Of a stretch of DNA of 7,320 bases, positions 1 to 5,608 are shown in pieces; the first letter of the stretch is position 1; the number at the start of each line of letters is the position of its first letter. The stretch lies in contig DMPQ01000159.1 in assembly GCA_003455945.1 (NCBI GenBank), forward strand, positions 1,748-9,067, in the 5' to 3' direction. Below the pieces are notes generated by a model, which was not told the DNA's origin, did no database searches, and saw only the letters and a program-made list of their open reading frames with translations. A program made the position numbers and the translations under genes. This stretch comes from Planctomycetaceae bacterium (lineage in GTDB: Bacteria > Planctomycetota > Planctomycetia > Pirellulales > Pirellulaceae).

Positions 1-34
1 AGAAAAGGAGCTGGTTTTCAAGCCCGCGAATCAT
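1..34 (-). CDS. 5' end of an unidentified leftward gene (partial)
   Basis: An ATG at 34-32 on the minus strand opens a frame reading MIRGLENQLLF up to the left edge of the window with no stop. A Shine-Dalgarno sequence GGAGAG at 49-44 lies 9 bases before the ATG, and a plausible promoter lies further upstream at 64-92; together these are why I call it a gene rather than chance. Eleven residues are too few to assign a family. A short amphipathic start of this kind can precede the catalytic domain of alpha/beta hydrolases, but that is a guess only. The gene would be transcribed divergently from csrA, with about 390 bases between the two start codons. Confidence 0.5.
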   Translation of the reverse strand, partial: MIRGLENQLLF

Positions 35-63
35 CGTTTTTGACTCTCCAAAACGCTCTTCGG

Positions 64-92
64 ATCGTATCGAGGCGTCAGGGCCAGGACAA
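64..92 (-). promoter_or_regulatory. candidate sigma70-type promoter for the leftward gene
   Basis: On the minus strand, TTGTCC (92-87, 4 of 6 matches to TTGACA) and TACGAT (69-64, 4 of 6 matches to TATAAT) are separated by exactly 17 bases. Transcription would start near 57, giving a leader of about 23 bases that contains the GGAGAG ribosome binding site of the gene starting at 34. The match is moderate and G+C-rich genomes give false hits, so this is supported mainly by its position. Confidence 0.35.
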
Positions 93-106
93 GGGGAACC
101 GCGATC

Positions 107-132
107 CGAAACGAGACCGGCGTCTCGTTTCG
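107..132. repeat. perfect 11-bp stem-loop
   Basis: CGAAACGAGAC (107-117) and GTCTCGTTTCG (122-132) are perfect reverse complements around the tetraloop CGGC (118-121). This is the strongest local hairpin I found in the window. No T-run follows it on either strand, so it is not a classical intrinsic terminator. It lies between two divergent start codons. It could be a folded element in a long csrA leader, a binding site for a dimeric protein, or a terminator for an unseen small RNA. The structure is directly visible; the role is unknown. Confidence 0.6.
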
Positions 133-410
133 AGGCGCAACCGCCGGTCGGAACGAGTCGCCGATCAGGACGATTCAGTGGCTCGATCACCCCGGAAAAC
201 GTGCGGCGGCGCGATGCGGAAGCGAGCGCGAGCCATCCAGCAGGCCGCGATCCGGCATTCGAATTGCGGTCGGCGAGCCAAGCGCGATCGGACCGCACCG
301 AACGCTCGTTCGACGCGGAATCGGTCGCCGAGTACCCGTCGACCTGCCATGGCCGACGTCGGTCACGGTTGGCGGTCGCCCGTCGCGGTCGACGCGACCG
401 ATCGTTCGTG

Positions 411-419
411 GGAAGGGAG
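411..419 (+). promoter_or_regulatory. ribosome binding site of csrA
   Basis: GGAAGGGAG lies 7 bases before the ATG at 427 and fixes the csrA start, although the reading frame stays open upstream to position 40. It contains two GGA triplets, the core of CsrA-binding RNA sites. CsrA proteins in other bacteria are known to repress their own translation by binding such sites; autoregulation here is an inference. Confidence 0.7.
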
Positions 420-426
420 CGCCCGC

Positions 427-705
427 ATGCTGATCCTGAGCCGCAAGTGCGACGAAGAGATTCTGATCGGCGGCGAGATCCGGATCGTCGTCACGCGCAT
501 CTCGGGGAACCGTGTGGCATTGGGAGTCGCGGCGCCGGCGACGACCAAGGTGCTGCGCGGCGAACAGGTGCGCCGCGAGCCGACACGCCCGGACGGAACG
601 GAGGTCGCGACGGAGCCGTTCGCTGCCTCGGTGCCGCTGGTTGCCGCGGAGCGAAACGTCATCGACCGCCGGTCCGAGCGAGCGATCCCCTCCGGCGAGT
701 CCTGA
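427..705 (+). CDS. csrA: CsrA-type carbon storage/translation regulator
   Basis: A small dimeric RNA-binding protein of the CsrA/RsmA family, which binds GGA motifs near ribosome binding sites and controls translation or stability of mRNAs for carbon storage, motility and biofilm. The 92-residue product begins MLILSRK and keeps the family landmarks: L4 and R6 of the first strand, IG at 14-15, GN at 27-28, G33-V-A-A-P37, and V42 and R44 of the RNA-binding edge. K replaces the usual R7, and D9 replaces the Gly of the usual R-x-G-E loop. The domain ends near residue 50; the remaining 40 or so residues exceed the usual 60-75-residue length and form a charged tail rich in R, E and P with no recognisable motif. 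The start is fixed by the conserved N-terminus and the GGAAGGGAG site. It stands alone on the plus strand, convergent with surE. In many bacteria csrA sits beside flagellar genes; none is visible here. Family assignment is secure; targets cannot be inferred. Confidence 0.92.
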   Translation: MLILSRKCDEEILIGGEIRIVVTRISGNRVALGVAAPATTKVLRGEQVRREPTRPDGTEVATEPFAASVPLVAAERNVIDRRSERAIPSGES

Positions 706-735
706 CTCCCCGCAGTCGGATCAGCGATCGCTCGC
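678..735. repeat. inverted repeat spanning the convergent csrA and surE 3' ends
   Basis: GCGAGCGATC (678-687) and GATCGCTCGC (726-735) are perfect 10-bp reverse complements 38 bases apart, one arm inside the end of csrA and the other inside the end of surE. Within the loop, GAGTC (697-701) and GACTC (704-708) can form a small inner hairpin over the csrA stop codon. Only 15 bases separate the two stop codons and no T-run is present, so this structure is the best candidate for bidirectional 3'-end formation. GATCG words are very common here, so chance is possible. Confidence 0.35.
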
Positions 736-1431
736 GACCGGAAACCGGGTCAGCGTGATCGCTCCACCGAAACAGCGTGCCACATCCGATTCGGGATGTC
801 GTTCGCGACCGTGATAGTCGCCGGCGTAACGGAACCGATTCCCCTCGCGCCGATAGCGATAGGGGAGCGGATGGGAGTCGACGGGGCAGGGGACGATCGC
901 GACCGAATCGTGCCACGCGGCGCCGAGCTCGCAATGAGCGAGATCGGGCAGATTGACGTTCAGCAGTTCGCCCGGCGCGATCGGTTCCAGAATCTCGCGC
1001 AGCACGCGTCGGACAAGTCGTCCCGAGTCGTCCCAGGTCGAACGCCCTCCCGCAGCTCGATACTGCGAGAGCGCGACGGCGGGGATCCGAAAGAGCGCCG
1101 CTTCGCGCGCCGCGGCGACGGTCCCCGAGACGTGAACGTCGGCGCCGAGATTGCCGCCGTCATTGATGCCGGCGAGCACCCGATCGACCGGCCCGACCAG
1201 TTCGGCGATCGCCAAGCGGACGCAGTCGGCCGGATAGGAATGGATGCGGAACTCGCCGGGCGCGACCTCGTCGACCTCGATCGGGCCGTCGGTCCGGATC
1301 CGATGACCGCAACCGGACCAGCACTGAGCCGGCGCCGCCACGACGACCTCACCGAACTCGCGCGCTACCTCGATCAGTTGCCTCAGGCCCGGCGCATCGA
1401 ATCCGTCGTCGTTGGTCAGCAGCAGTCGCAC
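721..1431 (-). CDS. surE: 5'/3'-nucleotidase SurE
   Basis: SurE-family metal-dependent phosphatase that removes phosphate from nucleoside 5'- and 3'-monophosphates; the E. coli enzyme also trims short polyphosphate. The 236-residue product starts with the family signature MRLLLTNDDG, in which D8 and D9 hold the divalent metal. S39 in WSG and N90 in GIN complete the metal site, followed by NLG (94-96) and the conserved SGTVAAAREA segment (102-111). The C-terminal SDVARCFGGAITLTRF matches the family's closing strand (usually ...G-x-x-S-I-T-P-L). Length is slightly below the usual 245-265. The start is a GTG at 1431, chosen because the NDDG motif must lie near the N-terminus and AAGGA sits 8 bases upstream. 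It is the last gene of the minus-strand series, 41 bases after permease C, so it is probably cotranscribed with the ABC genes. Expected location is the cytoplasm. All key catalytic residues are present, so it should be active. Confidence 0.95.
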   Translation of the reverse strand: MRLLLTNDDGFDAPGLRQLIEVAREFGEVVVAAPAQCWSGCGHRIRTDGPIEVDEVAPGEFRIHSYPADCVRLAIAELVGPVDRVLAGINDGGNLGADVHVSGTVAAAREAALFRIPAVALSQYRAAGGRSTWDDSGRLVRRVLREILEPIAPGELLNVNLPDLAHCELGAAWHDSVAIVPCPVDSHPLPYRYRREGNRFRYAGDYHGRERHPESDVARCFGGAITLTRFPVASDR

Positions 1432-1439
1432 GTCGAACG

Positions 1440-1444
1440 TCCTT
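1440..1444 (-). promoter_or_regulatory. ribosome binding site supporting the surE GTG start
   Basis: AAGGA (1444-1440 on the minus strand) lies 8 bases before the GTG at 1431 and agrees with the conserved MRLLLTNDDG N-terminus. Confidence 0.65.
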
Positions 1445-1472
1445 GTCGCAAATCGGATCGGAGAACGGGGGA

Positions 1473-2261
1473 TCAGACTTCCTGAGTCGTGGCGTACTCG
1501 CGAGTCCGGATGAGCCAGAGCGAAGCGAGCAGCGCGACGATGGTCAGGCAGACGACCGAAATGAGATGGCCGATCACGTTCGGTTCACCGAAGACGAGCG
1601 TGAAGTTGGGATCCTCGAGCACCTCCTTGTCGACCAGGCCGATCACCGCCAGATGGACCAGCGGGCCGCGCACGGTCGCGTACTGGATGATCCCCGGGAT
1701 CCAGCCGATCATCAGTTCGAAGACGCCGGTGTGGACGACCGCCGCCACCATCGCTCGACGATGGAAGATCGTCCCCAGCAGCGTGTAGATCGACGCGTAG
1801 GCGAAGCAGGCGATCAGACCGCAACTGGCGAAGATCAACCACAGGCGGAGCTCGTCGCCGGTCGGCACCAGCAGCGCCTGGACGGCGATCGAAATCGTCA
1901 GCGCCGAGAGCGTGACGAGCGCGGTCCATCCGACCGAGACGATGTACTTGCCGATCATCGAGGCGATGCGGCCGCCGGGGCGAGCCGCCAGGTAGGCCCA
2001 GGTCTTCCCTTCGAGCTCTCCGGAAACGGCGGAGGTCGACCAGACGAGATTGGCGAGCACGCAGACGACCAGCGACGTGACGCCGATCGGGATCATCGTC
2101 GGGGGAGCGCCGGGCAACCGGCAGATGATTGCGGTGATCGCCGGCGGAAAGAGGGCGAGGACCAGAAACGCGGCTCCTCGACCGAGATTCAGCGAACGAG
2201 CGATCTCGTAGCGGATCGTCGCGCGAATCCCGTGCTTCAACATCTCGATTCGATTCGCCAT
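1473..2261 (-). CDS. ABC-2 type transporter permease (permease C)
   Basis: Integral membrane subunit of an ABC-2 family transporter. The 262-residue product has about six hydrophobic segments, near residues 30-47, 56-75, 105-130, 139-163, 170-190 and 228-251, the usual number for this fold. Between the second and third segments lies a cytoplasmic motif, E82-x-E84-G85-K86-T87 followed by L91, R94-P95 and I103-G104-K105, that aligns with the corresponding motif of the other two permeases here. In this family that loop is expected to contact the ATPase. The frame stays open upstream to about 2432, but the ATG at 2261 is preferred because GAGGGG lies 8 bases before it and the extra upstream residues are arginine-rich and overlap the ATPase B gene. 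It follows ATPase B by 83 bases and precedes surE by 41, making ATPase B its likely partner. The protein ends REYATTQEV. Substrate unknown; it is a NosY-like or drug/lipid-type exporter component at best. Confidence 0.85.
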   Translation of the reverse strand: MANRIEMLKHGIRATIRYEIARSLNLGRGAAFLVLALFPPAITAIICRLPGAPPTMIPIGVTSLVVCVLANLVWSTSAVSGELEGKTWAYLAARPGGRIASMIGKYIVSVGWTALVTLSALTISIAVQALLVPTGDELRLWLIFASCGLIACFAYASIYTLLGTIFHRRAMVAAVVHTGVFELMIGWIPGIIQYATVRGPLVHLAVIGLVDKEVLEDPNFTLVFGEPNVIGHLISVVCLTIVALLASLWLIRTREYATTQEV

Positions 2262-2269
2262 CCGGTTCG

Positions 2270-2275
2270 CCCCTC
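2270..2275 (-). promoter_or_regulatory. ribosome binding site that decides the permease C start
   Basis: GAGGGG (2275-2270 on the minus strand) is 8 bases upstream of the ATG at 2261. No comparable site supports the longer open frame starting near 2432. Confidence 0.55.
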
Positions 2276-2314
2276 GTCCCTCGTCTCGCGCACAGGTCCC
2301 GCCGTCCGCTTCTT

Positions 2315-2334
2315 GCCGGCCGTTCTCGGCCGGC
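2315..2334. repeat. perfect 8-bp G+C stem-loop between ATPase B and permease C
   Basis: GCCGGCCG (2315-2322) and CGGCCGGC (2327-2334) are reverse complements with the four-base loop TTCT. On the transcribed minus strand it begins 10 bases after the ATPase B stop codon and is followed by AAGAAGC, not a T-run, so it is unlikely to end transcription. It could protect the 3' end of the upstream message or reduce read-through into permease C. Such G+C hairpins also arise by chance in this base composition. Confidence 0.4.
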
Positions 2335-2344
2335 CGACTCGCCG

Positions 2345-3274
2345 TCAGATTTCGCCGCGATGGCGTCGCATCAGCATGGTGAACAGATCCTGGAGCGACT
2401 CGTCGAGCGTACCGAGTCGCCGGACGGGCCAACCTTCGGCGGCCAGGCGAGGGAAGTACTCGAGGAGCTTGCCCGATTCGCGCGTCATCACCGTCAGATG
2501 CTGTCGGTCGATCACCTTGAGCGAATCGACCAGTCCGGTCGCGACCAGACGTTCCGCGACTCGCGCGGCGTCGTCGACCTGCAGCTGGATCTCGTTCGGC
2601 AGGTCAATCAGCAACCGCCGGACCTCGGCGGGAGAGCCCGAAGCGAGCAGACGTCCGCCGCTGATCAGCAGGAACTCGGGGCGAATCACCTCCACCTCAT
2701 GCAGCACGTGACTGGCCAGCAGCACCGATCGCCCGTCGGCCAGGTAACCGGTCAGCAGCTCGTTCATCTCGTGTCGACCGACCGGATCGAGACCGTTGAA
2801 CGGTTCGTCGAGGATCAGCAGATCGGGGCGATGCGCGATCGCCTGAGCGAGCTTCGTCCGCTGCCGCATGCCGAGCGAGTAGCCGCCGATCGGACGTTCG
2901 GCGGCAGCCGGCGGAAGACCGACGTCACGCAGCGCCCGCTCGGCGAGTTCAGCCGCGGCGGTCCGCGAGAAGCCGACCATTTCGGTCTGATAGGTGACCC
3001 ACTCGCGAGCCGAGACGTTGGGCAGGAGCAGTTCCGACGCCGGGCAGTAGCCGATGCGACGCAGGATCGACTCGTCGCGCCACGGATCGACTCCGAAGAC
3101 CTTCACCGAGCCCATCGTCGGACGGAGCTGACCGAGAATCAGGTTCAGCAGCGTCGTCTTGCCCGAACCGTTGGGGCCGAGCAGTCCGAACGCGCCGGTC
3201 CCCAAGCGGAACGTCAGATCGTTGACGCCGATCACCGTCTTGTAGAACTTCGTCACCCCTTCGAATTCGATCAC
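2345..3274 (-). CDS. ABC transporter ATP-binding protein (ATPase B)
   Basis: Cytoplasmic ATPase of a CcmA/NosF-like ABC-2 transporter, 309 residues from the chosen start. Visible motifs in order: Walker A GPNGSGKTT at 33-41, signature helix YSLGMRQRTKLAQAI at 132-146 (LSGGQ replaced by SLGMR, as usual in this group), Walker B LLILDEP at 152-158 with catalytic E157, D-loop GLD at 161-163, and switch histidine H189 in ASHVLHE. The Q-loop segment reads GYCPAS (75-80), with Ala79 where Gln or Glu is expected. Residues after about 215 form a C-terminal regulatory-type extension of mixed strands and helices. The frame is open far upstream, but that part lies over permease B and reads as low-complexity sequence. 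The GTG at 3274 is preferred because GGAG lies 9 bases before it and the protein then begins VIEFEGVTKFYK, the typical first strand. It sits 56 bases after permease B and 83 before permease C. Exported or imported substrate unknown. Confidence 0.9.
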   Translation of the reverse strand: MIEFEGVTKFYKTVIGVNDLTFRLGTGAFGLLGPNGSGKTTLLNLILGQLRPTMGSVKVFGVDPWRDESILRRIGYCPASELLLPNVSAREWVTYQTEMVGFSRTAAAELAERALRDVGLPPAAAERPIGGYSLGMRQRTKLAQAIAHRPDLLILDEPFNGLDPVGRHEMNELLTGYLADGRSVLLASHVLHEVEVIRPEFLLISGGRLLASGSPAEVRRLLIDLPNEIQLQVDDAARVAERLVATGLVDSLKVIDRQHLTVMTRESGKLLEYFPRLAAEGWPVRRLGTLDESLQDLFTMLMRRHRGEI

Positions 3275-3283
3275 TTGCTTGGA

Positions 3284-3287
3284 CTCC
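3284..3287 (-). promoter_or_regulatory. ribosome binding site that decides the ATPase B GTG start
   Basis: GGAG (3287-3284 on the minus strand) lies 9 bases before the GTG at 3274. There is no in-frame ATG near the start of the ABC domain, so this short site and the domain boundary together fix the start. Confidence 0.5.
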
Positions 3288-3330
3288 GGAGCGACGGCAA
3301 CAGGAGGGATCGAACGTCCGGCGAGAGGCC

Positions 3331-4344
3331 TCAGACGCGAATCGGCGCGGTGACGCGGCGCGAGATGACCGCCAGCGAGAACCAGGTCAGCAGAGCGATC
3401 ACGATCAGCTGCGGGATCGGCATCGACTCGCGGGCGCCGAGCAGCCACTGCTGGATCCGGATCAACGACTCGTACAGCGACATCAGCGAAAACAGGGACC
3501 AGGGGCCGTCGCCGACCTGCAGGAAGAGCTCTTCCGGATTCACCGGCTCCCCTTGCGCCTGGGCGATCGTCGAGAGGCCGATGACCAGTCCGCCGCGGAT
3601 CATCTGCCAGCCGGCAAAGCCGAGGACCCAGAACATGAACCAGCCGAGCGCCGCGTAGCGACTCTCGTGCGTCAGAGACGAGAACATCAGCGCGATGGTC
3701 GACGTCGGGATGATGAAGACGAGCGACGCGAGCAGGATGCGGATCGGCAGATCCCAGATCTCGGTCACCACGCTCAGGTCGGGCGCAAAGAGAACGCCGA
3801 CCAGGATCATCGCGAGGGCGGGAACGAGCGTGATCAGCGACAGAAAGGCGGCGACGGTCGTCAGCTTGCCGCCGATGTAGTCCCACTTCGAGATCGGCTT
3901 CGAGAAGTAGATCAGGTAGGCGCGCGTCCGAAGATCGCGTGAGATCAGCGGCGGCGCAATCAGACCGGTCAGCAGGAGCGACGCGACCGATTGCGGATAG
4001 GCGAGAAAGACGGCGATCAGCGCGGCCCAGACCCGATGGCGGTCGATCTCGCCCGTCGTCAGCCCCTGTTCGAACAGATCGCGCGACGGAATGCCGACGA
4101 CCGGTCCGAACATCTCGACGAACATCCGGCGCTGCCCCGGATCGAGCGCCTGCAGCGCCTGTTCGACCAGGTAGAAGCCGAAGCCGATGTAGAGGGCCGG
4201 GAGCCAAGCCGCGGCGAGCATGCGGCGGATCCAGGCGCTGCGCCGCGTGATCATGATCCCCGAAAAGACCATGATCAGGAACGAATGGACGCGCGGCATC
4301 CGGTTGCCGAGCCAACTCCGGTAGCCGACGTCATGAATCGGCAT
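3331..4344 (-). CDS. ABC-2 type transporter permease (permease B)
   Basis: Membrane subunit of 337 residues. The N-terminus MPIHDVGYRSWLGNR is a style I associate with planctomycete ABC-2 permeases and is expected to be cytoplasmic. Hydrophobic segments lie near residues 41-60, 105-131, 162-187, 200-223, 231-257 and 311-328. After the second segment comes the shared cytoplasmic motif: S135-R-D137-L-R-T140, then F147-S-K-P150 and G158-G-K160. A soluble loop of about 45 residues (61-104) follows the first segment. The start ATG at 4344 has GGGAG 7 bases upstream and lies 14 bases inside the end of ATPase A, so the two genes are probably translationally coupled and their products partners. The protein ends RRVTAPIRV, a short basic cytoplasmic tail. 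No substrate-binding protein is encoded nearby, which fits an exporter or a non-transport membrane-remodelling role, but this is inference. Confidence 0.88.
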   Translation of the reverse strand: MPIHDVGYRSWLGNRMPRVHSFLIMVFSGIMITRRSAWIRRMLAAAWLPALYIGFGFYLVEQALQALDPGQRRMFVEMFGPVVGIPSRDLFEQGLTTGEIDRHRVWAALIAVFLAYPQSVASLLLTGLIAPPLISRDLRTRAYLIYFSKPISKWDYIGGKLTTVAAFLSLITLVPALAMILVGVLFAPDLSVVTEIWDLPIRILLASLVFIIPTSTIALMFSSLTHESRYAALGWFMFWVLGFAGWQMIRGGLVIGLSTIAQAQGEPVNPEELFLQVGDGPWSLFSLMSLYESLIRIQQWLLGARESMPIPQLIVIALLTWFSLAVISRRVTAPIRV

Positions 4345-5260
4345 GATGCGACTCCCGAACCGCGTTCATGAAGACCGCCTCCAGCGAATTGCGCCGCGGA
4401 TAGATCGCTTCGACGACCGCTCCGCAAGCCGCGGCCGCCTGCCAGATCTCCCCCTCGCGCCCGTCCTGGTCGCCGGCGAGAAACAGGAGCCGATCGTCGA
4501 TCCGCTTGGCAGGCGTCGAGCGGGCAAGTCGTTCGAGGATCGCGTCGATCGGACCGATCGTCCGGACATACAGTCCCGGTTCTTCGGGGCGATCGACCTC
4601 GGCCATCGAGGCCTCGAGCGTCACCTTGCCGGCGGCGATGATCACCACCGAATCGCAGACCTGTCGGACATCGGGCAGGATGTGCGTCGAGATGACCGCT
4701 CGCTTGCCGTGACTGCGGACCAGCGAACGGACTCGGTTGAGCATCGCGACTCGCTCCTCGGGATCGAGCCCCGACGTCGGCTCGTCCAGGATCAGCAGGT
4801 CGGGATCATGCACGATCGCCTGCGCGAACTTGAGCTTCTGCCGCATGCCGGTCGAGTAGGTGTCGACGTCTCGATAGCGTTCCTGCCCCATGCCGCAGAA
4901 GTCGAGAATCTCGTGCGCCCGTCGGAGTCCTTCGACGGTCGGCAGGCCGTTGAGCGCCGCGGTGAAGCGGACCATCTCGACGCCGCTCATCCCGGGAATG
5001 TAGGCGTCGTCCTCGGGCATGTAGCCGACCTTGCCGCGGATCGCTCGCCCTTGGGAACGGATGTCGAGGCCGAGCACCTTTCCCTCGCCCGACGTCGTCG
5101 CGACGAGGCCGAGCAGCACCTTGATCATCGTCGACTTGCCGGCTCCGTTCGGACCGAGCAGCCCAGTCACTCCGTCGCCGATCGTCATCGAGACGCGATC
5201 GAGAGCCCGGTGAGTCCGGTAGTCCTTCGTCACGTCACGCAGTTCGATCGTCGGCGTCAT
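4331..5260 (-). CDS. ABC transporter ATP-binding protein (ATPase A)
   Basis: Cytoplasmic ATPase of an ABC-2 (CcmA/NosF-like) transporter, 309 residues from the chosen start. Motifs: Walker A GPNGAGKST at 36-44, Q-loop region GYMPEDD at 79-85 with Glu83 in place of Gln, signature YSTGMRQKLKFAQAI at 135-149, Walker B LLILDEP at 155-161 with E160, D-loop SGLD at 163-166, and H193 in STHIL. The tail from about 215 is a roughly 95-residue C-terminal domain ending NAVRESHHADS. The start is uncertain: an in-frame TTG (5281), GTG (5263) and ATG (5260) are all possible and none has a clear ribosome binding site. I chose the ATG because the ABC fold begins at TIELRDVTKDY directly after it. Its end overlaps permease B by 14 bases, making that the likely partner. 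A 348-base gap separates it from permease A upstream, so it may have its own promoter, though I cannot see one. Confidence 0.9.
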   Translation of the reverse strand: MTPTIELRDVTKDYRTHRALDRVSMTIGDGVTGLLGPNGAGKSTMIKVLLGLVATTSGEGKVLGLDIRSQGRAIRGKVGYMPEDDAYIPGMSGVEMVRFTAALNGLPTVEGLRRAHEILDFCGMGQERYRDVDTYSTGMRQKLKFAQAIVHDPDLLILDEPTSGLDPEERVAMLNRVRSLVRSHGKRAVISTHILPDVRQVCDSVVIIAAGKVTLEASMAEVDRPEEPGLYVRTIGPIDAILERLARSTPAKRIDDRLLFLAGDQDGREGEIWQAAAACGAVVEAIYPRRNSLEAVFMNAVRESHHADS

Positions 5261-5608
5261 CACGATGCACGGCTTCGCCAAGGAGGTTGCGTCAGGGGGC
5301 GCGATCGACCGCCGAAACTCGATCGCCGCGCGGCGGGAGCCGAGCGGCCGGCGCGAATCGCGGGCCGATCCGCTGTCGCCGGCAGACGACGTCGGAACGA
5401 GTCGTGCGGAACGGCCGGCGAACGGTCTCGGCAGTCCGGCGGTGCGTCAGCGCGGCCGTCACGATAGTCGAGCGGCGCCCTTCCGGCCACTGTCCCGTCG
5501 ATCGATGCCACGTCGTCGAACCGGCCAGTTCGTCACTGCGGTCGAGATCTCGGCATCGGTTCGGCGACTTTCGGACAAAGGGGCGGCGCCCGCGGTCGCT
5601 CGGCCGCA
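5261..5608. other. non-coding gap between permease A and ATPase A
   Basis: These 348 bases lie between the permease A stop codon and the ATPase A start codon. Open frames here encode arginine-rich sequence without ribosome binding sites, and the longer ones are continuations of frames opposite permease A, so I see no gene. Visible structure: a 12-bp perfect palindrome CGCCGCGCGGCG at 5324-5335, about 64 bases upstream of the ATPase A start; a weak terminator-like hairpin at 5577-5591; and a 14-base word GTCGGAACGAGTCG (5391-5404) that also occurs at 147-160. No convincing -35/-10 pair was found on the minus strand. Confidence 0.55.
5577..5591 (-). terminator. weak hairpin after permease A
   Basis: On the minus strand GGGC-GCC-GCCC is followed by CTTTG, starting about 17 bases after the permease A stop codon. 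The stem is only 4 bp and the T-run is three bases, so this is a poor intrinsic terminator. It is listed because it is the only candidate for ending the permease A transcript before the 348-base gap. Confidence 0.2.

Larger units (their letters stand above)
35..426. other. non-coding stretch between divergent genes
   Basis: This 392-base stretch separates the leftward gene from csrA. The open frames across it encode strongly arginine-rich, low-complexity products without a ribosome binding site, so I read it as non-coding. It contains the promoter candidate at 64-92, the stem-loop at 107-132, a TTGACT -35-like hexamer on the plus strand at 40-45 with no convincing -10 partner, and a short inverted repeat GTCGCG/CGCGAC at 382-387 and 393-398, 28 bases before the csrA start codon. 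The csrA promoter should lie here, but I cannot locate it. Confidence 0.6.

Noticed and set aside
165..350. Possible 61-residue minus-strand gene upstream of csrA
   Set aside because: No ribosome binding site precedes the ATG at 350 and the product is arginine-rich without any domain; similar frames occur by chance throughout this G+C-rich window.
40..426. Longer N-terminal form of csrA starting near position 40
   Set aside because: The added residues are arginine-rich and low in complexity, the conserved CsrA sequence begins exactly at the ATG at 427, and a strong ribosome binding site precedes that ATG.
1..426. CsrA-sequestering small RNA (many GGA motifs)
   Set aside because: I counted about 11 GGA triplets on the plus strand, close to the roughly 8 expected from base composition, and they are not arranged in repeated hairpin loops.
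796..1485. Long plus-strand open frame opposite surE
   Set aside because: The minus-strand frame encodes a complete SurE with all catalytic motifs; the opposite frame is Arg/Asp-rich antisense sequence. The same applies to the long plus-strand frames opposite the ABC genes.
3275..4315. Extended N-terminal part of ATPase B overlapping permease B
   Set aside because: The extension is out of frame with a clearly real permease, is Arg/Asp/Ala-rich, and the ABC domain begins only after the GTG at 3274.
5261..5608. Small gene or degraded gene in the ABC cluster gap
   Set aside because: All frames give arginine-rich sequence without start signals or recognisable motifs; I could not identify a remnant of any family.
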